Shown one piece after another: positions 1 through 7,860 of a DNA stretch of 64,000 nucleotides (its first letter is position 1; each line of letters starts with the position of its first letter). The notes under the pieces were generated by a model that was given only the letters and a program-made list of their open reading frames with translations, ran no database searches and had not been told where the DNA came from. A program made the translations under genes and the position numbers. The stretch is from Nostoc sp. 'Lobaria pulmonaria (5183) cyanobiont' (GTDB lineage: Bacteria; Cyanobacteriota; Cyanobacteriia; Cyanobacteriales; Nostocaceae). The DNA is taken from the NCBI RefSeq assembly GCF_002949795.1, contig NZ_CP026692.1, positions 2,477,501 through 2,541,500 of the forward strand, given 5' to 3'.

Positions 1-341
1 TCTAATTAAAAATTGATAATTCATAATTAGGTTTCAGATATTTTCGTAGGGTGCGTTACGCCAAAGGCAGAGGCTAGCGCCAAGGGGGTTTCTCCCATGA
101 GCGACTGCTGTTAGCGTAGCGTTAGCGAGGTACGAGCGTCACCTGAAGGGGTTGCCGCAGGCTACCGCAAAGGATGCAAAGAAAGGACAATCAATAAAAA
201 ACTCCACACCACTTGCGGGATGGAGTTTTTGAACATGGGGAAGAAGTTACCAATGCCCTGTTTGGCCCAAGCGACGGGGCGACTATCCTTCTCCACGCCA
301 CTTGCAGGATGGAGTTTCCCGTCGCTTTCAATAAAACCTCT
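1..341. other. Non-coding left end with dispersed repeats
   Basis: No credible gene is seen. Bases 50-180 carry short imperfect repeats of the GCTAGCG/GTTAGCG and GCCGCAGGCTACCGC kinds that recur in Nostoc-type spacers. Bases 198-325 hold two hairpin-forming copies described separately. The short open frames on both strands look like repeat translations and have no recognisable protein features. Confidence 0.6.
198..325. repeat. Twin hairpin repeat downstream of the flavoprotein gene
   Basis: The motif CTCCACRCCACTTGC, followed by a GGATGGAG arm, occurs at 202 and again at 291, 89 bases apart. In the first copy ACTCCA pairs with TGGAGT to form a stem. The second copy lies inside a larger inverted repeat, GCGACGGG (271-278) with CCCGTCGC (318-325). 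The pair sits just past the stop of the minus-strand flavoprotein gene, so it may help end that transcript. That role is an inference. Confidence 0.5.
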
Positions 342-1718
342 TCACATATTCGGACACCCTGGCATGTTATCTCCAAGCAGCAATCGTGCCAGACTGGGTA
401 AAGCTTCACCATAGCTGGGATGGATGTGAACCGATCGCTCTAACAACTGCCAAGTTGCTCCTGCTTCGATCAGGGATAAAAATACATGCACCAGTTCAGC
501 AGTTTCGTACCCCACCAGGGTTGCTCCCAGGATTTTGTCTGTGTCGCTGTCGATCACCATGCGATAAAATCCGAGGTCATGCCCCCACTCGATCGCACGC
601 GCAATTTGGCTCATGGGTAATGTGACAGCACGCGCGTTGATGCCTTGTTTCTGAGCCTGTTCTAACGTCATACCCACTCGCCCCACTTGGGGTTCTGTGT
701 AGATCGCATAGCCAAGGACGCGATCGCTCCGTGTCCGGTTTTCTCCACACAAAATTGCTTTTAAGCGGCGATAGTCCTCCCACGAGACGTGCGTAAAGGC
801 AGGCTGTTTGGCAGCATCCCCGATCGCATAGACTCCAGAACAGGTAGTATGGAACTGCTCATCAATTTTGATAAACCCTCGATCGTCTAGCTCAATTTTG
901 CTGGCGGCTGCATTTAATCGACTTGTATTAGGTTTCCGTCCAATCACAACCAGCAACGCTTCTCCTTGGAGTTGTTCGCCACTGCTCAGGGTCAGCCTAA
1001 ATACGTTACTCTCGTGGGCGACGTGATTCACATTGACTCCAAAGTGGAGCTTAATCCCATCCTGTTTTAATGCTTCTGCTAAGACCTTGCTGACATCAGC
1101 CTCTTCCCGATCGAGGACGCGATCGCCCCGCACAATTAAGTTGGTCTGACTGCCCAAACGCGCTAGTCCTTGTCCCAATTCCAAGCCAATATAGCCGCCT
1201 CCAATCACCAATAAACGGGCTGGTAAGGTGTTCAAGTCAAAGAAGTTGCGGTTGGTCAGGTAGGGAGTTCCTGCAAGTCCGGGAATATCAGGAATCAGCG
1301 ATGACGTGCCTGTGTTAATGATTACCAGAGGAGCCTGAAGGGTAACATCCCCACCTTTGACCGTCCGTTCACCCACAAAAGAAGCTTCGGCACAAATGAC
1401 TTTGACACCCGCAGTCTCCAATCGCTTGCGAATCCCCTGATTAAAGCTGCTGCGGATTCCCCGAACTCGCTCCATAACAGCGGGAAAATCTATTTTCACC
1501 TCCGTGTGGATGCCTAACTTCTTGCCCTGGCGCGCCCGCCCTGCTGCATGAGCCGCAGCTAAGAACGCTTTAGACGGAGTGCAGCCATAGTTGATGCAAC
1601 TGCCGCCTAAAGCATCCCGCTCAAACAAGACAACCTTACGCCCCTCATTGGCAAAATCAGCCGCCAGTGGAATGCCTCCTTGACCACTGCCGATTACAAT
1701 GACATCTGCTGTTTCCAT
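342..1718 (-). CDS. Mercuric-reductase-like FAD/NAD(P) disulfide oxidoreductase
   Basis: This 458-residue protein belongs to the class I pyridine nucleotide-disulfide oxidoreductases. An FAD-binding GSGQGG lies at residues 10-15, the redox-active cysteine pair CINYGC at 41-46, the NAD(P)-binding GGGYIG at about 173-178, and the dimer-interface catalytic motif HxHPSxxE at about 431-438. All catalytic elements are present, so it should transfer electrons from NAD(P)H through FAD to a disulfide or metal substrate. It has no N-terminal HMA domain, no C-terminal vicinal cysteines and no merR or merT neighbour. Mercury reduction is therefore not supported, and a general cytosolic dithiol oxidoreductase is more likely. 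It diverges from the HEAT-repeat gene. Confidence 0.85.
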   Translation of the reverse strand: METADVIVIGSGQGGIPLAADFANEGRKVVLFERDALGGSCINYGCTPSKAFLAAAHAAGRARQGKKLGIHTEVKIDFPAVMERVRGIRSSFNQGIRKRLETAGVKVICAEASFVGERTVKGGDVTLQAPLVIINTGTSSLIPDIPGLAGTPYLTNRNFFDLNTLPARLLVIGGGYIGLELGQGLARLGSQTNLIVRGDRVLDREEADVSKVLAEALKQDGIKLHFGVNVNHVAHESNVFRLTLSSGEQLQGEALLVVIGRKPNTSRLNAAASKIELDDRGFIKIDEQFHTTCSGVYAIGDAAKQPAFTHVSWEDYRRLKAILCGENRTRSDRVLGYAIYTEPQVGRVGMTLEQAQKQGINARAVTLPMSQIARAIEWGHDLGFYRMVIDSDTDKILGATLVGYETAELVHVFLSLIEAGATWQLLERSVHIHPSYGEALPSLARLLLGDNMPGCPNM

Positions 1719-1862
1719 CAGTGCTAAACTCCTTATAAATTCTGACTTCTGACTCCTGGGTGCTGAATTATTACGAGTTGATGATAGTCTGATTGATCAT
1801 TCGAGGATTTCTTGGGTTCCAATTAGGTGTTCTTATTCTTCAACCCTGATTCCAGTCAAACC

Positions 1863-1879
1863 ACTCAAATTATTTGAGT
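1863..1879. promoter_or_regulatory. Palindrome in divergent spacer
   Basis: ACTCAAAT-T-ATTTGAGT is a perfect 8+1+8 inverted repeat. It lies between the divergently read flavoprotein gene and the HEAT-repeat gene. It could be an operator for either side, but no regulator gene is adjacent. Confidence 0.3.
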
Positions 1880-1989
1880 TAAAATTCAACTTATCAGGTT
1901 GTGCGTGGTATTCGTGATATTCTCTGTGAAAAATTGGAAAAGGTATTGAGCCGAGAAATTTCTATATCAATTCAATTTGTAGTGAATTT

Positions 1990-3816
1990 ATGGTAACTGT
2001 GACACTGACGGCTGTTGCTACTGCGATCGCAACTACGCTTTGGACTAAAGCACAGGAGAAAATCGGCGAAAACATTGGTGATGCTACATGGACGCTAGGT
2101 GGTAAGTTAATCGGATTACTCCGCCAGAAGAATAAATCGCCATTACTCACTAGTACTGTTGAGGGAAATGAACCGCAGCGATTAGATTATGGTCAAGCAG
2201 TGCTGGAACTAAAAGCAGCCGCAGACACAGACCCAGAAATTGCTCAAGCTGTTGTAGAAGTGGAAGCAGCAGTTAAGAATGACCAGTCTGAGAATGCTAA
2301 GGAAATTCAAAAATTAGCAGATGAAATCAAGTCACAGCCCTCAGTTATTAACAAGTTTGCAAAATTAGCAGAGGAAATAAAAGCAGAGAAAGGTGCAATG
2401 GTTGCCCTGATGTGCCTGTCCACATCCGTTGGCAGGTAGAAAAAAGTTTAGTGGAAATAGGCACAGGCAATCAAATGGCGATTGCTGCCTTAGTACAACT
2501 GCTGCAATCAAATGATGTGGATAAGAACAACCATAGTAATGCAGCCTATAGCTTAGGGGAAATAGGCACAGGCAATCAAATGGCGATTGCTGCCTTAGTA
2601 CAACTGCTGCAATCAAATGATGTGGATAAGAACAACCATAGTAATGCAGCCTATAGCTTAGGAAAAATAGGCACAGGCAATGAAATGGCGATCGCAGCCT
2701 TAGTACAACTGCTGCAATCCAAAGATGTGCATAACTACACCTGTATGGAGGCAGCAGAAAGCTTAGGAAAAATCGGCACAGGTAATGAAAAGGCAATCAT
2801 AGCCTTGGTACAACTGCTGCAATCACCTGATCTGGATCGCCGCACTCGTAGGCAGGCAGCAGAAAGTTTAGGAAAAATCGACCCTGGCAATAAAATTGCA
2901 ATTGCAGCCTTAGTGCAGTTGTTGCAATCAAAAGATATGTCTGACTCCAGTCGTATACAGGTAGCAGAAAGCTTAGAGATTATCAATCCTGGCAATAAAA
3001 TTGCGATCGCAGCCTTAGTGCAACTGTTGCAATCAAAAGATGTGTCTAACTCTACCCGTAGGCAGGCAGCAGAAAGTTTAGGAAAAATCGACCCTGGTAA
3101 TGAAATGACGATCGCAGCCTTAGTGCAACTGCTGCAATTAAATAGTGTGGATTCCGACACACGTAGGCAGGCAGCATATAGCTTAGACAAAATCGACCCT
3201 GGCAATGAAATGGCGATCGCAGCTTTGGTAGAACTGTTGCAATCACCAGATGTTGATTATGACATACGTATACAAGTAGCAGAAAGCTTAGGGATTATTG
3301 ATCCTGACAATAAAATTGCGATCGCAGCCTTGGTACAACTGCTGCAATCAAATGATGTGTCTAACTCCATCCTTAGGCAAGCAGTATCAAACTTAGGAAG
3401 AAATAGGCACAGGCAATGAAAAAGCGATCGCAGCCTTGCTACAACTCCTACAATCACCAGATGTGGATTTCTACACCCGTAGCCAGGCAGCAAAAAGCTT
3501 AGGAAAAATCGACCCTGGCAATAAAATTGCGATCGCAGCTTTGGTACAACTGTTGCAATCAAATATCAAGGATTACATCACCTGTATGCTGGTAGCATCT
3601 AGCTTGAGCGAAATTTTACATAATAATCAAGATCGCTTTGCGGTAGTCAAAGCTTTAAGTGGTTATTGGCGATTCGATTATCATTGCTACAATGTAATTT
3701 GGAATTGCGCCCAGAATTTGCCTTACCCCGATTTCTATCAAGCTTGGCATCAGCATAATGTTGCTACTCGTACAATGCGAAGCTTAAAGAAAATCCTCTT
3801 CACAAGAATAATTTAA
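1990..3816 (+). pseudogene. HEAT-repeat protein gene broken by two frame changes
   Basis: Three consecutive open frames (1990-2439, 2412-3419, 3436-3816) read as one protein. The first gives an Ala/Glu-rich N-terminal domain of about 135 residues whose opening resembles N-termini found on cyanobacterial NACHT or repeat proteins. The second gives nine 35-residue PBS-lyase/HEAT repeats with a LVQLLQS core, and the third gives two more repeats and a tail with a YHCYNVIWNCAQN segment like those ending cyanobacterial NACHT-HEAT proteins. The first break, near 2400-2412, joins the N-domain to the middle of a repeat and could mark a deletion. The second, near 3404, is explained by one extra A in an A-rich tract. 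Either the gene is decaying or the assembly has small errors. No NTPase motif remains. Confidence 0.7.
2457..2666 (+). repeat. Near-identical tandem 105-bp HEAT units
   Basis: The first two full HEAT units (2457-2561 and 2562-2666) match almost base for base and differ only near their last codon. Later units in the same array have diverged much more. This points to a recent tandem duplication or to homogenisation within the array. Confidence 0.85.
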
Positions 3817-4135
3817 ATACTTTTGCAGCAGCGACGTTATAAATGAAGTTCGCGTGGTAACAACAGCTTGCTATTTGTTACCAACACAGAAGCAAACGTT
3901 CAGAATAAAGTTATTGTCGTTACTACAGCTTGTCGTTTGTTACCAACACAAGTTGTTTCGTTAAGAACGCTTATCCGTTAGTAAAGACAACTTAAAGTTC
4001 GTTACCAACACAAGTTGTTTCGTTACGAATGCTTAGCCGTTGGTAACGACAACTTATGCGTTCGTTAACAACACAACTTGTTTCGTTCAGAATGCTTATC
4101 CATTTGTGACAAAGCTTATGCGATCGTTACCACAG
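3815..4135. repeat. 62-bp tandem repeat with about 21-bp sub-units
   Basis: Copies begin with GTTACCAACACA or close variants at 3877, 3939, 4001, 4064 and 4126, giving periods of 62, 62, 63 and 62 bases, with a degraded copy before 3877. Each unit contains about three sub-units that start CGTT and end ACTT or GCTT. The array crosses no open frame of note and occupies the spacer between the HEAT gene and the RelN remnant. Confidence 0.85.
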
Positions 4136-4197
4136 TTTAAGTAAAACTTATCAATATAAATCTTATACTATTAACAGCACAACTCAGATTCACGAGA

Positions 4198-4422
4198 ATG
4201 AAAGCAATTAAAGTCAAGGGAACTGTGAACGAATTGGTCAAATTTCTTTAGACAAGCCCTTGACTATAGAAAAACACAGGCGCGTCCGAGTCATTGTCCT
4301 AATTACGAAAGAGGATGATGAATTTATGGAGTCTGCAAGTGAAAGTTTTCGTCAAGGCTGCTGCGATGACTGGAAATACTGTACCTATCTCTCAACCTTG
4401 GGAAGGGATTGATGCAGAATGA
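4198..4422 (+). pseudogene. Decayed RelN-family antitoxin gene
   Basis: The frame from ATG 4198 reads MKAIKVKGTVNE and then stops early. A shift of frame continues as GQISLDKPLTIEKHRRVRVI and an acidic stretch, and a second shift gives TGNTVPISQPWEGIDAE with stop TGA at 4420-4422. This start-to-end pattern is that of cyanobacterial RelN-type antitoxins, which normally precede a RelE/ParE-like toxin. At least two frameshifts break it, and the ATG that overlaps its stop opens only a four-codon frame, so the toxin is gone. An intact antitoxin-PIN module starts 50 bases downstream. Confidence 0.75.
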
Positions 4423-4472
4423 ACTACTCTTGATGAAGGTAACAACTGCTGCAAAAGTTTCAGAGGTTTTTT

Positions 4473-4718
4473 ATGAACAAGAGAGTAACAGTTGTATTTG
4501 ATGGGGGTGTTTTGCGCCCAGATGTCCCTTTGGACTTGGCACCTAACACGCGTTATATAATTACAATTCAAGAGTTGCAAGAACCATTACCATCAGGTGA
4601 TGCTTGGGATGTACTAGAGGCGATGACGGGAACTGTTGATGCACCCCATGATTGGTCTAGCGAACACGATCATTATTTGTATGGTACACCAAAGAAGGCA
4701 ACTCCAGACAATCCATGA
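4473..4718 (+). CDS. DUF104-like antitoxin of PIN module 1
   Basis: This 81-residue protein opens with a short beta-rich segment (RVTVVFDGGVLRP, then PNTRYIITI) typical of the AF2212/DUF104-type antitoxin family, followed by an acidic tail with a DAPHDWSSEHDHYLY segment. Its stop overlaps the start of the PIN gene by four bases (ATGA), so the two are translationally coupled. By family logic it binds and neutralises the PIN ribonuclease and may repress its own promoter. A related protein lies at 9217-9432. Confidence 0.75.
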   Translation: MNKRVTVVFDGGVLRPDVPLDLAPNTRYIITIQELQEPLPSGDAWDVLEAMTGTVDAPHDWSSEHDHYLYGTPKKATPDNP

Positions 4719-5128
4719 GTGATGAGCGCTTATTTTTGGATACAGTATTTATCCAGGCTCTGTTGAATAAACACGACCAGTATCATTATCAAGCTAAAAC
4801 ATTTCTGCCAAGAGTAAGAGCAGCAAAGGCTGTTTGGATTACAGAAGCGATATTGGTAGAGGTTGGTAATGCTTTAAGTGCTGTGAATCGTCCAGGTGCG
4901 GCGCAATTTATCCAGCAGTGTTACAAGACAGCTAATTTACAAATAGTAACCGTGGATACATCATTGCTTGCCCGTGGGTTACAACTTTATAGCGAACGTC
5001 CTGATAAAACTTGGGGTTTGACAGACTGCATTTCTTTTACAGTGATGTGGGAAAAAAGTTTGACTGATGCGGTAACTGCTGATTTGCATTTTGTGCAAGC
5101 TGGTTTTCGGGCATTGTTGCGGGAGTAA
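4715..5128 (+). CDS. PIN-domain toxin (VapC-like), module 1
   Basis: The 137-residue protein has the PIN-fold acidic set: LFLDT near the N-terminus, ILVEVGNAL in the middle, TDCISF and then TADLHF near the end. These residues coordinate the metal of a VapC-type endoribonuclease. The end, QAGFRALLRE, is shared exactly with the second PIN toxin at 9440-9865. It follows its antitoxin with a four-base overlap. The target RNA cannot be told from sequence. It appears intact. Confidence 0.8.
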   Translation: MSDERLFLDTVFIQALLNKHDQYHYQAKTFLPRVRAAKAVWITEAILVEVGNALSAVNRPGAAQFIQQCYKTANLQIVTVDTSLLARGLQLYSERPDKTWGLTDCISFTVMWEKSLTDAVTADLHFVQAGFRALLRE

Positions 5129-5167
5129 TTGATGGAAAGACACTTATAGTTTTCAGAGGAGTTTTAG

Positions 5168-6151
5168 GTGACAAAAAATAATAAAAAAAACGCTATCGCT
5201 CAAGCTATTTCCACAGCCGTTGCTCTGGGTTGGGTGATAATGCAAGTGGAATCAGCCCAAGCTGCTACTTTGACGGTTAACAATCTTGATGACAGTGGCT
5301 TTGGCTCATTGCGAGACGCTATCAACACTGCAACTAGCAATGATGTAGTAGAGTTCCTATTGGGTAGTAATCCCAGTACAATTACCCTGACAAGTGGGGC
5401 ACTTGCGATGCCTGCGGCAGGCTACGCCTACGCTAAAAATCTCACTATTAATGGCCCAGGTGCTAACTTACTTACCATCAGTGCCAATAATCAATTCCCC
5501 GTGTTTAACATTAACGCCGCCAATGTTACGTTTTCTGGGCTAGCGATCGCTGGTAATTTCAATGCTTACAATTCTAGTAACCTAACCTTTACCAATAGCA
5601 CTGTTAGCGGCGACAATTTTAAGATAGATAGTAACTTAAGACTTATCAATAGCACTATCAGCAGCAATAATATTGAAATTAATGCTAGTGATGTGGTGAC
5701 GCTCACCGAGCATAGTCACTTAGTTAGTAGCAACAATACTGAGATTAATACTAGTAAACTGATTGTCCAAGATTATAGTAGCATCGGGACTCCCAACGGC
5801 ATCATCAACAGCGGCACTTTAAATATCTCTACTGCTAATCTTGGTTTAAATAATAACGTGGAAATTAACGCTGGTAGCAATAATTTAGGATTAGGAGGCA
5901 ACATAACTATTACAACCCCTAACCTGATTCTGAGAAGAGTACCCGAACCAAGTGCGATCGCTGCTGGTAATATTAATTCAGGAGCAGCAGGCAACATAAC
6001 TATCAGCTTTGGTACTTTGATATTGAAACCTGGTGCTATTATATCGAAACCAGTACCCGAACCAAGTGCGATCGCTGGTACTATACCTGCTGGTAGTCTG
6101 GCTTGGCTGGCGAAGAGAAAGCAAGCAGCATTTCGCAAGGCGAAGGTATAA
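5168..6151 (+). CDS. Secreted repetitive beta-helix-like protein with PEP-type C-terminus
   Basis: The gene starts at GTG after a good AGAGGAG site. The product (327 aa) has a signal peptide ending near AQAA (about residues 32-35), then the LTVNNLDDSGFGSLRDAIN motif common to large extracellular beta-helix proteins, and Asn/Ile/Thr-rich repeats such as NNIEINAS, NNTEINTS and NNVEINAG. The end has VPEPSAIAG, a short hydrophobic stretch and basic residues, like a PEP-CTERM sorting signal. A second VPEPSAIA copy lies about 38 residues earlier. Residues 80-89 (AMPAAGYAYA) are encoded by a dispersed repeat inserted in frame. It is probably exported to the cell surface; function unknown. Confidence 0.65.
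   Translation: MTKNNKKNAIAQAISTAVALGWVIMQVESAQAATLTVNNLDDSGFGSLRDAINTATSNDVVEFLLGSNPSTITLTSGALAMPAAGYAYAKNLTINGPGANLLTISANNQFPVFNINAANVTFSGLAIAGNFNAYNSSNLTFTNSTVSGDNFKIDSNLRLINSTISSNNIEINASDVVTLTEHSHLVSSNNTEINTSKLIVQDYSSIGTPNGIINSGTLNISTANLGLNNNVEINAGSNNLGLGGNITITTPNLILRRVPEPSAIAAGNINSGAAGNITISFGTLILKPGAIISKPVPEPSAIAGTIPAGSLAWLAKRKQAAFRKAKV
5405..5433 (+). repeat. Dispersed GCGATGCCTGCGG repeat inserted in frame
   Basis: This 29-bp element with the internal palindrome GCCTGCGGCAGGC lies within the secreted-protein gene and adds ten codons without breaking the frame. A shorter related copy is at 6865-6888. Elements of this kind are frequent in Nostoc-type genomes. Confidence 0.6.
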
Positions 6152-6183
6152 TTACGTATTAAAATAAATTCGCAAATAAATTT

Positions 6184-6218
6184 AAATACTTAGCCCGCGC
6201 ACGTGGGCTAAGTATTTT
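6184..6218 (+). terminator. Strong stem-loop after the secreted-protein gene
   Basis: AAATACTTAGCCC pairs over 13 bp with GGGCTAAGTATTT across an 8-base loop, and one more T follows. It lies 33 bases after the stop codon. The A-rich left side would let it also work from the opposite strand, where the DUF427 gene ends. Confidence 0.8.
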
Positions 6219-6280
6219 ATGGGCAATTAGTCAAATGTAATATCAATTACCTGCAACTAAAATACTTCCAGGAACCTTTA

Positions 6281-6565
6281 TTAAGCCTCGACTTTTACAC
6301 CCTTCCAGAAGGCGACATAACCTTCAATATTCTTAGCCTTCTCCTTAGCGCTGGGATAATACCAAGCAGCATCTTTATTGACTTGCCCATCAACTTCAAT
6401 ACTGTAGTAACTGGCAACACCTTTCCAAGCACAAGTAGTGTGAGTGTTGCTTTCAGTAAAGTACTGTTTGTTAACGGTGTCAACAGGGAAATAATGGTTG
6501 CCCTCCACAACTACAGTATTATCACTCTCGGCTAAAACAGTTCCATTCCAAATTGCTTTCGGCAT
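6281..6565 (-). CDS. DUF427 family protein
   Basis: The 94-residue product begins MPKAIWNGTVLAESD and contains VVVEGNHYFP, then the conserved TCAWKG and AAWYYP motifs typical of small DUF427 domains, which are single cytosolic beta-rich units of about 90-100 residues. An upstream in-frame methionine would add 35 residues, but that part has no family similarity, so ATG at 6563-6565 is chosen. No enzymatic activity is established for the family. It converges with the secreted-protein gene. Confidence 0.8.
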   Translation of the reverse strand: MPKAIWNGTVLAESDNTVVVEGNHYFPVDTVNKQYFTESNTHTTCAWKGVASYYSIEVDGQVNKDAAWYYPSAKEKAKNIEGYVAFWKGVKVEA

Positions 6566-7105
6566 AAATGACTTTGTAAATAAACTATACATATAACATT
6601 TTGACACTATTAGCTTACTTATAGTGAATTTATGGAACCCGTGACGCTGCCAAAATAGTTCAGATGTCACGAAAAGGCAATGAGTTGCAGGATTTCCCTC
6701 TAGATATTAATTGCAATCACTTTTTTTTATCAATTGGAAAATTAAAAGCATTTGCTTCCATCATCAAGATTTTCTAGCATATTGGTATGGAAAGTTAATT
6801 AGCCAAAACAAAGTTGGATTTCGGTTAATAGCCTTAAGCAAAAAATCTCTAGATATGTGGATAGGCGATGCCTGCGGCGAACTACGCTAATGCATCTTCT
6901 AAAAATACTTGTTAGCTAAAGATTCTCTTTAGCATATCTTTGCCTCTTTGAAGTTATTACTAAACTTTCTCCTAATTCCCCACTTTTCCAATTGGGGTGA
7001 ATTTAACTCACCAGTTCGGGTAAATGACAAATCAACCCATCAGGTAAACGTCCGATAAAAGATTGAGATTAATAAAACAGTGAACTCTATTACTAGAGGA
7101 TACTG
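6566..7105. other. Non-coding spacer
   Basis: No gene is supported. The stretch is AT-rich and holds a short GCGATGCCTGCGGCGAACTA repeat at 6865-6888, related to the element inside the secreted-protein gene. A promoter for the downstream exported protein should lie near the right end, but no convincing -35/-10 pair was picked out. Confidence 0.5.
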
Positions 7106-7150
7106 ATTGCACTTTCTTCAGTTGAATATAACTCTATTAAATTCACAACC

Positions 7151-7537
7151 TTGCTCAATTCTGCACTTATCATTACTTCTATGGCTTTTATACCTAAAAT
7201 TGCTGGCGCTCAAACAGTTAATACGAACAATGGTGGTGGACAAATAAATACAAATATCAACTCTAATACTTTACGTAAAAATTCTACAGATACTAAATAT
7301 TTGCAACCCTTCAATATTGCTTTTCTAGCTTATCAAGGTTATTTAAAAGATCAGGGTATTCCTAGTGGGGACACTTTGTTATTCAAATACCAAACTGGAT
7401 ACTTGACTGCGAAAGATGTGGTTCAGGCTGCTATCAGGGCTAATAAGTTACCAGCGCAAGTTTTGAACGATCGAAGTTACGTCAACGCAGTCGAGTTACA
7501 AATGACATCCTTTGGGGATACTAATGATTCACAATAG
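7151..7537 (+). CDS. Small exported protein, unknown function
   Basis: The frame encodes a hydrophobic N-terminus ending AGAQ, which looks like a signal peptide, then an Asn/Gly-rich linker and a compact domain containing FNIAFLAYQGYLKDQGIP and LTAKDVVQAAI. Similar short secreted proteins occur in Nostoc-type genomes, but no family name is certain. The start is doubtful. TTG at 7151 gives 128 residues, and the frame stays open upstream to 7097 with hydrophilic residues that would suit a signal-peptide N-region, but there is no ATG or GTG there. The true start may be non-standard, or a base may be missing. Confidence 0.5.
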   Translation: MLNSALIITSMAFIPKIAGAQTVNTNNGGGQINTNINSNTLRKNSTDTKYLQPFNIAFLAYQGYLKDQGIPSGDTLLFKYQTGYLTAKDVVQAAIRANKLPAQVLNDRSYVNAVELQMTSFGDTNDSQ

Positions 7538-7860
7538 ACAATTTAGGAGTGCTAGAATCAATCTCTGCATCTCCCTATAACTTTAGTATTTCTCTAATAA
7601 AAGCTTTACTTCTACATCCAATTCCCAATCTTTCATGGCTTCCACAACAACGAAAAGCACCACTCACAATACTGTTTGGTTAAAACAAGAGACGCGATGA
7701 ATCGCCGTCTCTACAATAATCAGTCTTTTTTTTCTGACTTTCTTAAATGCTTTGTTTGCAGCATTGGTGGATTTATCCCGCTTTTGAGTTAATTAGGTTT
7801 GAAATCAAGTCGCATACAGGGTTAGAATAACTAAAAAGATCAGGAAAATCAAAGTTTGTA
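7538..7860. other. Non-coding spacer with a dispersed hairpin
   Basis: No gene is seen. At 7688-7712, AGAGACG and CGTCTCT form an inverted repeat around GCGAT..ATCGC. Related hairpins are at 12931-12955 and, in weaker form, 34827-34851. Confidence 0.5.

Noticed and set aside
213..625. Small overlapping frames on both strands at the left end and over the flavoprotein 3' part
   Set aside because: They cover repeat DNA or the antisense of a clear flavoprotein gene, and their translations show no protein features.
342..1718. True mercuric reductase
   Set aside because: The HMA domain, C-terminal cysteines and mer neighbours are absent. Only the shared disulfide reductase core is seen.
2365..3562. 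Long minus-strand frames over the HEAT-repeat gene
   Set aside because: They are periodic antisense translations of the repeats; the plus strand gives proper HEAT units.
3815..4135. CRISPR array
   Set aside because: The 62-bp units are directly adjacent with no unique spacers, and no cas gene is present.
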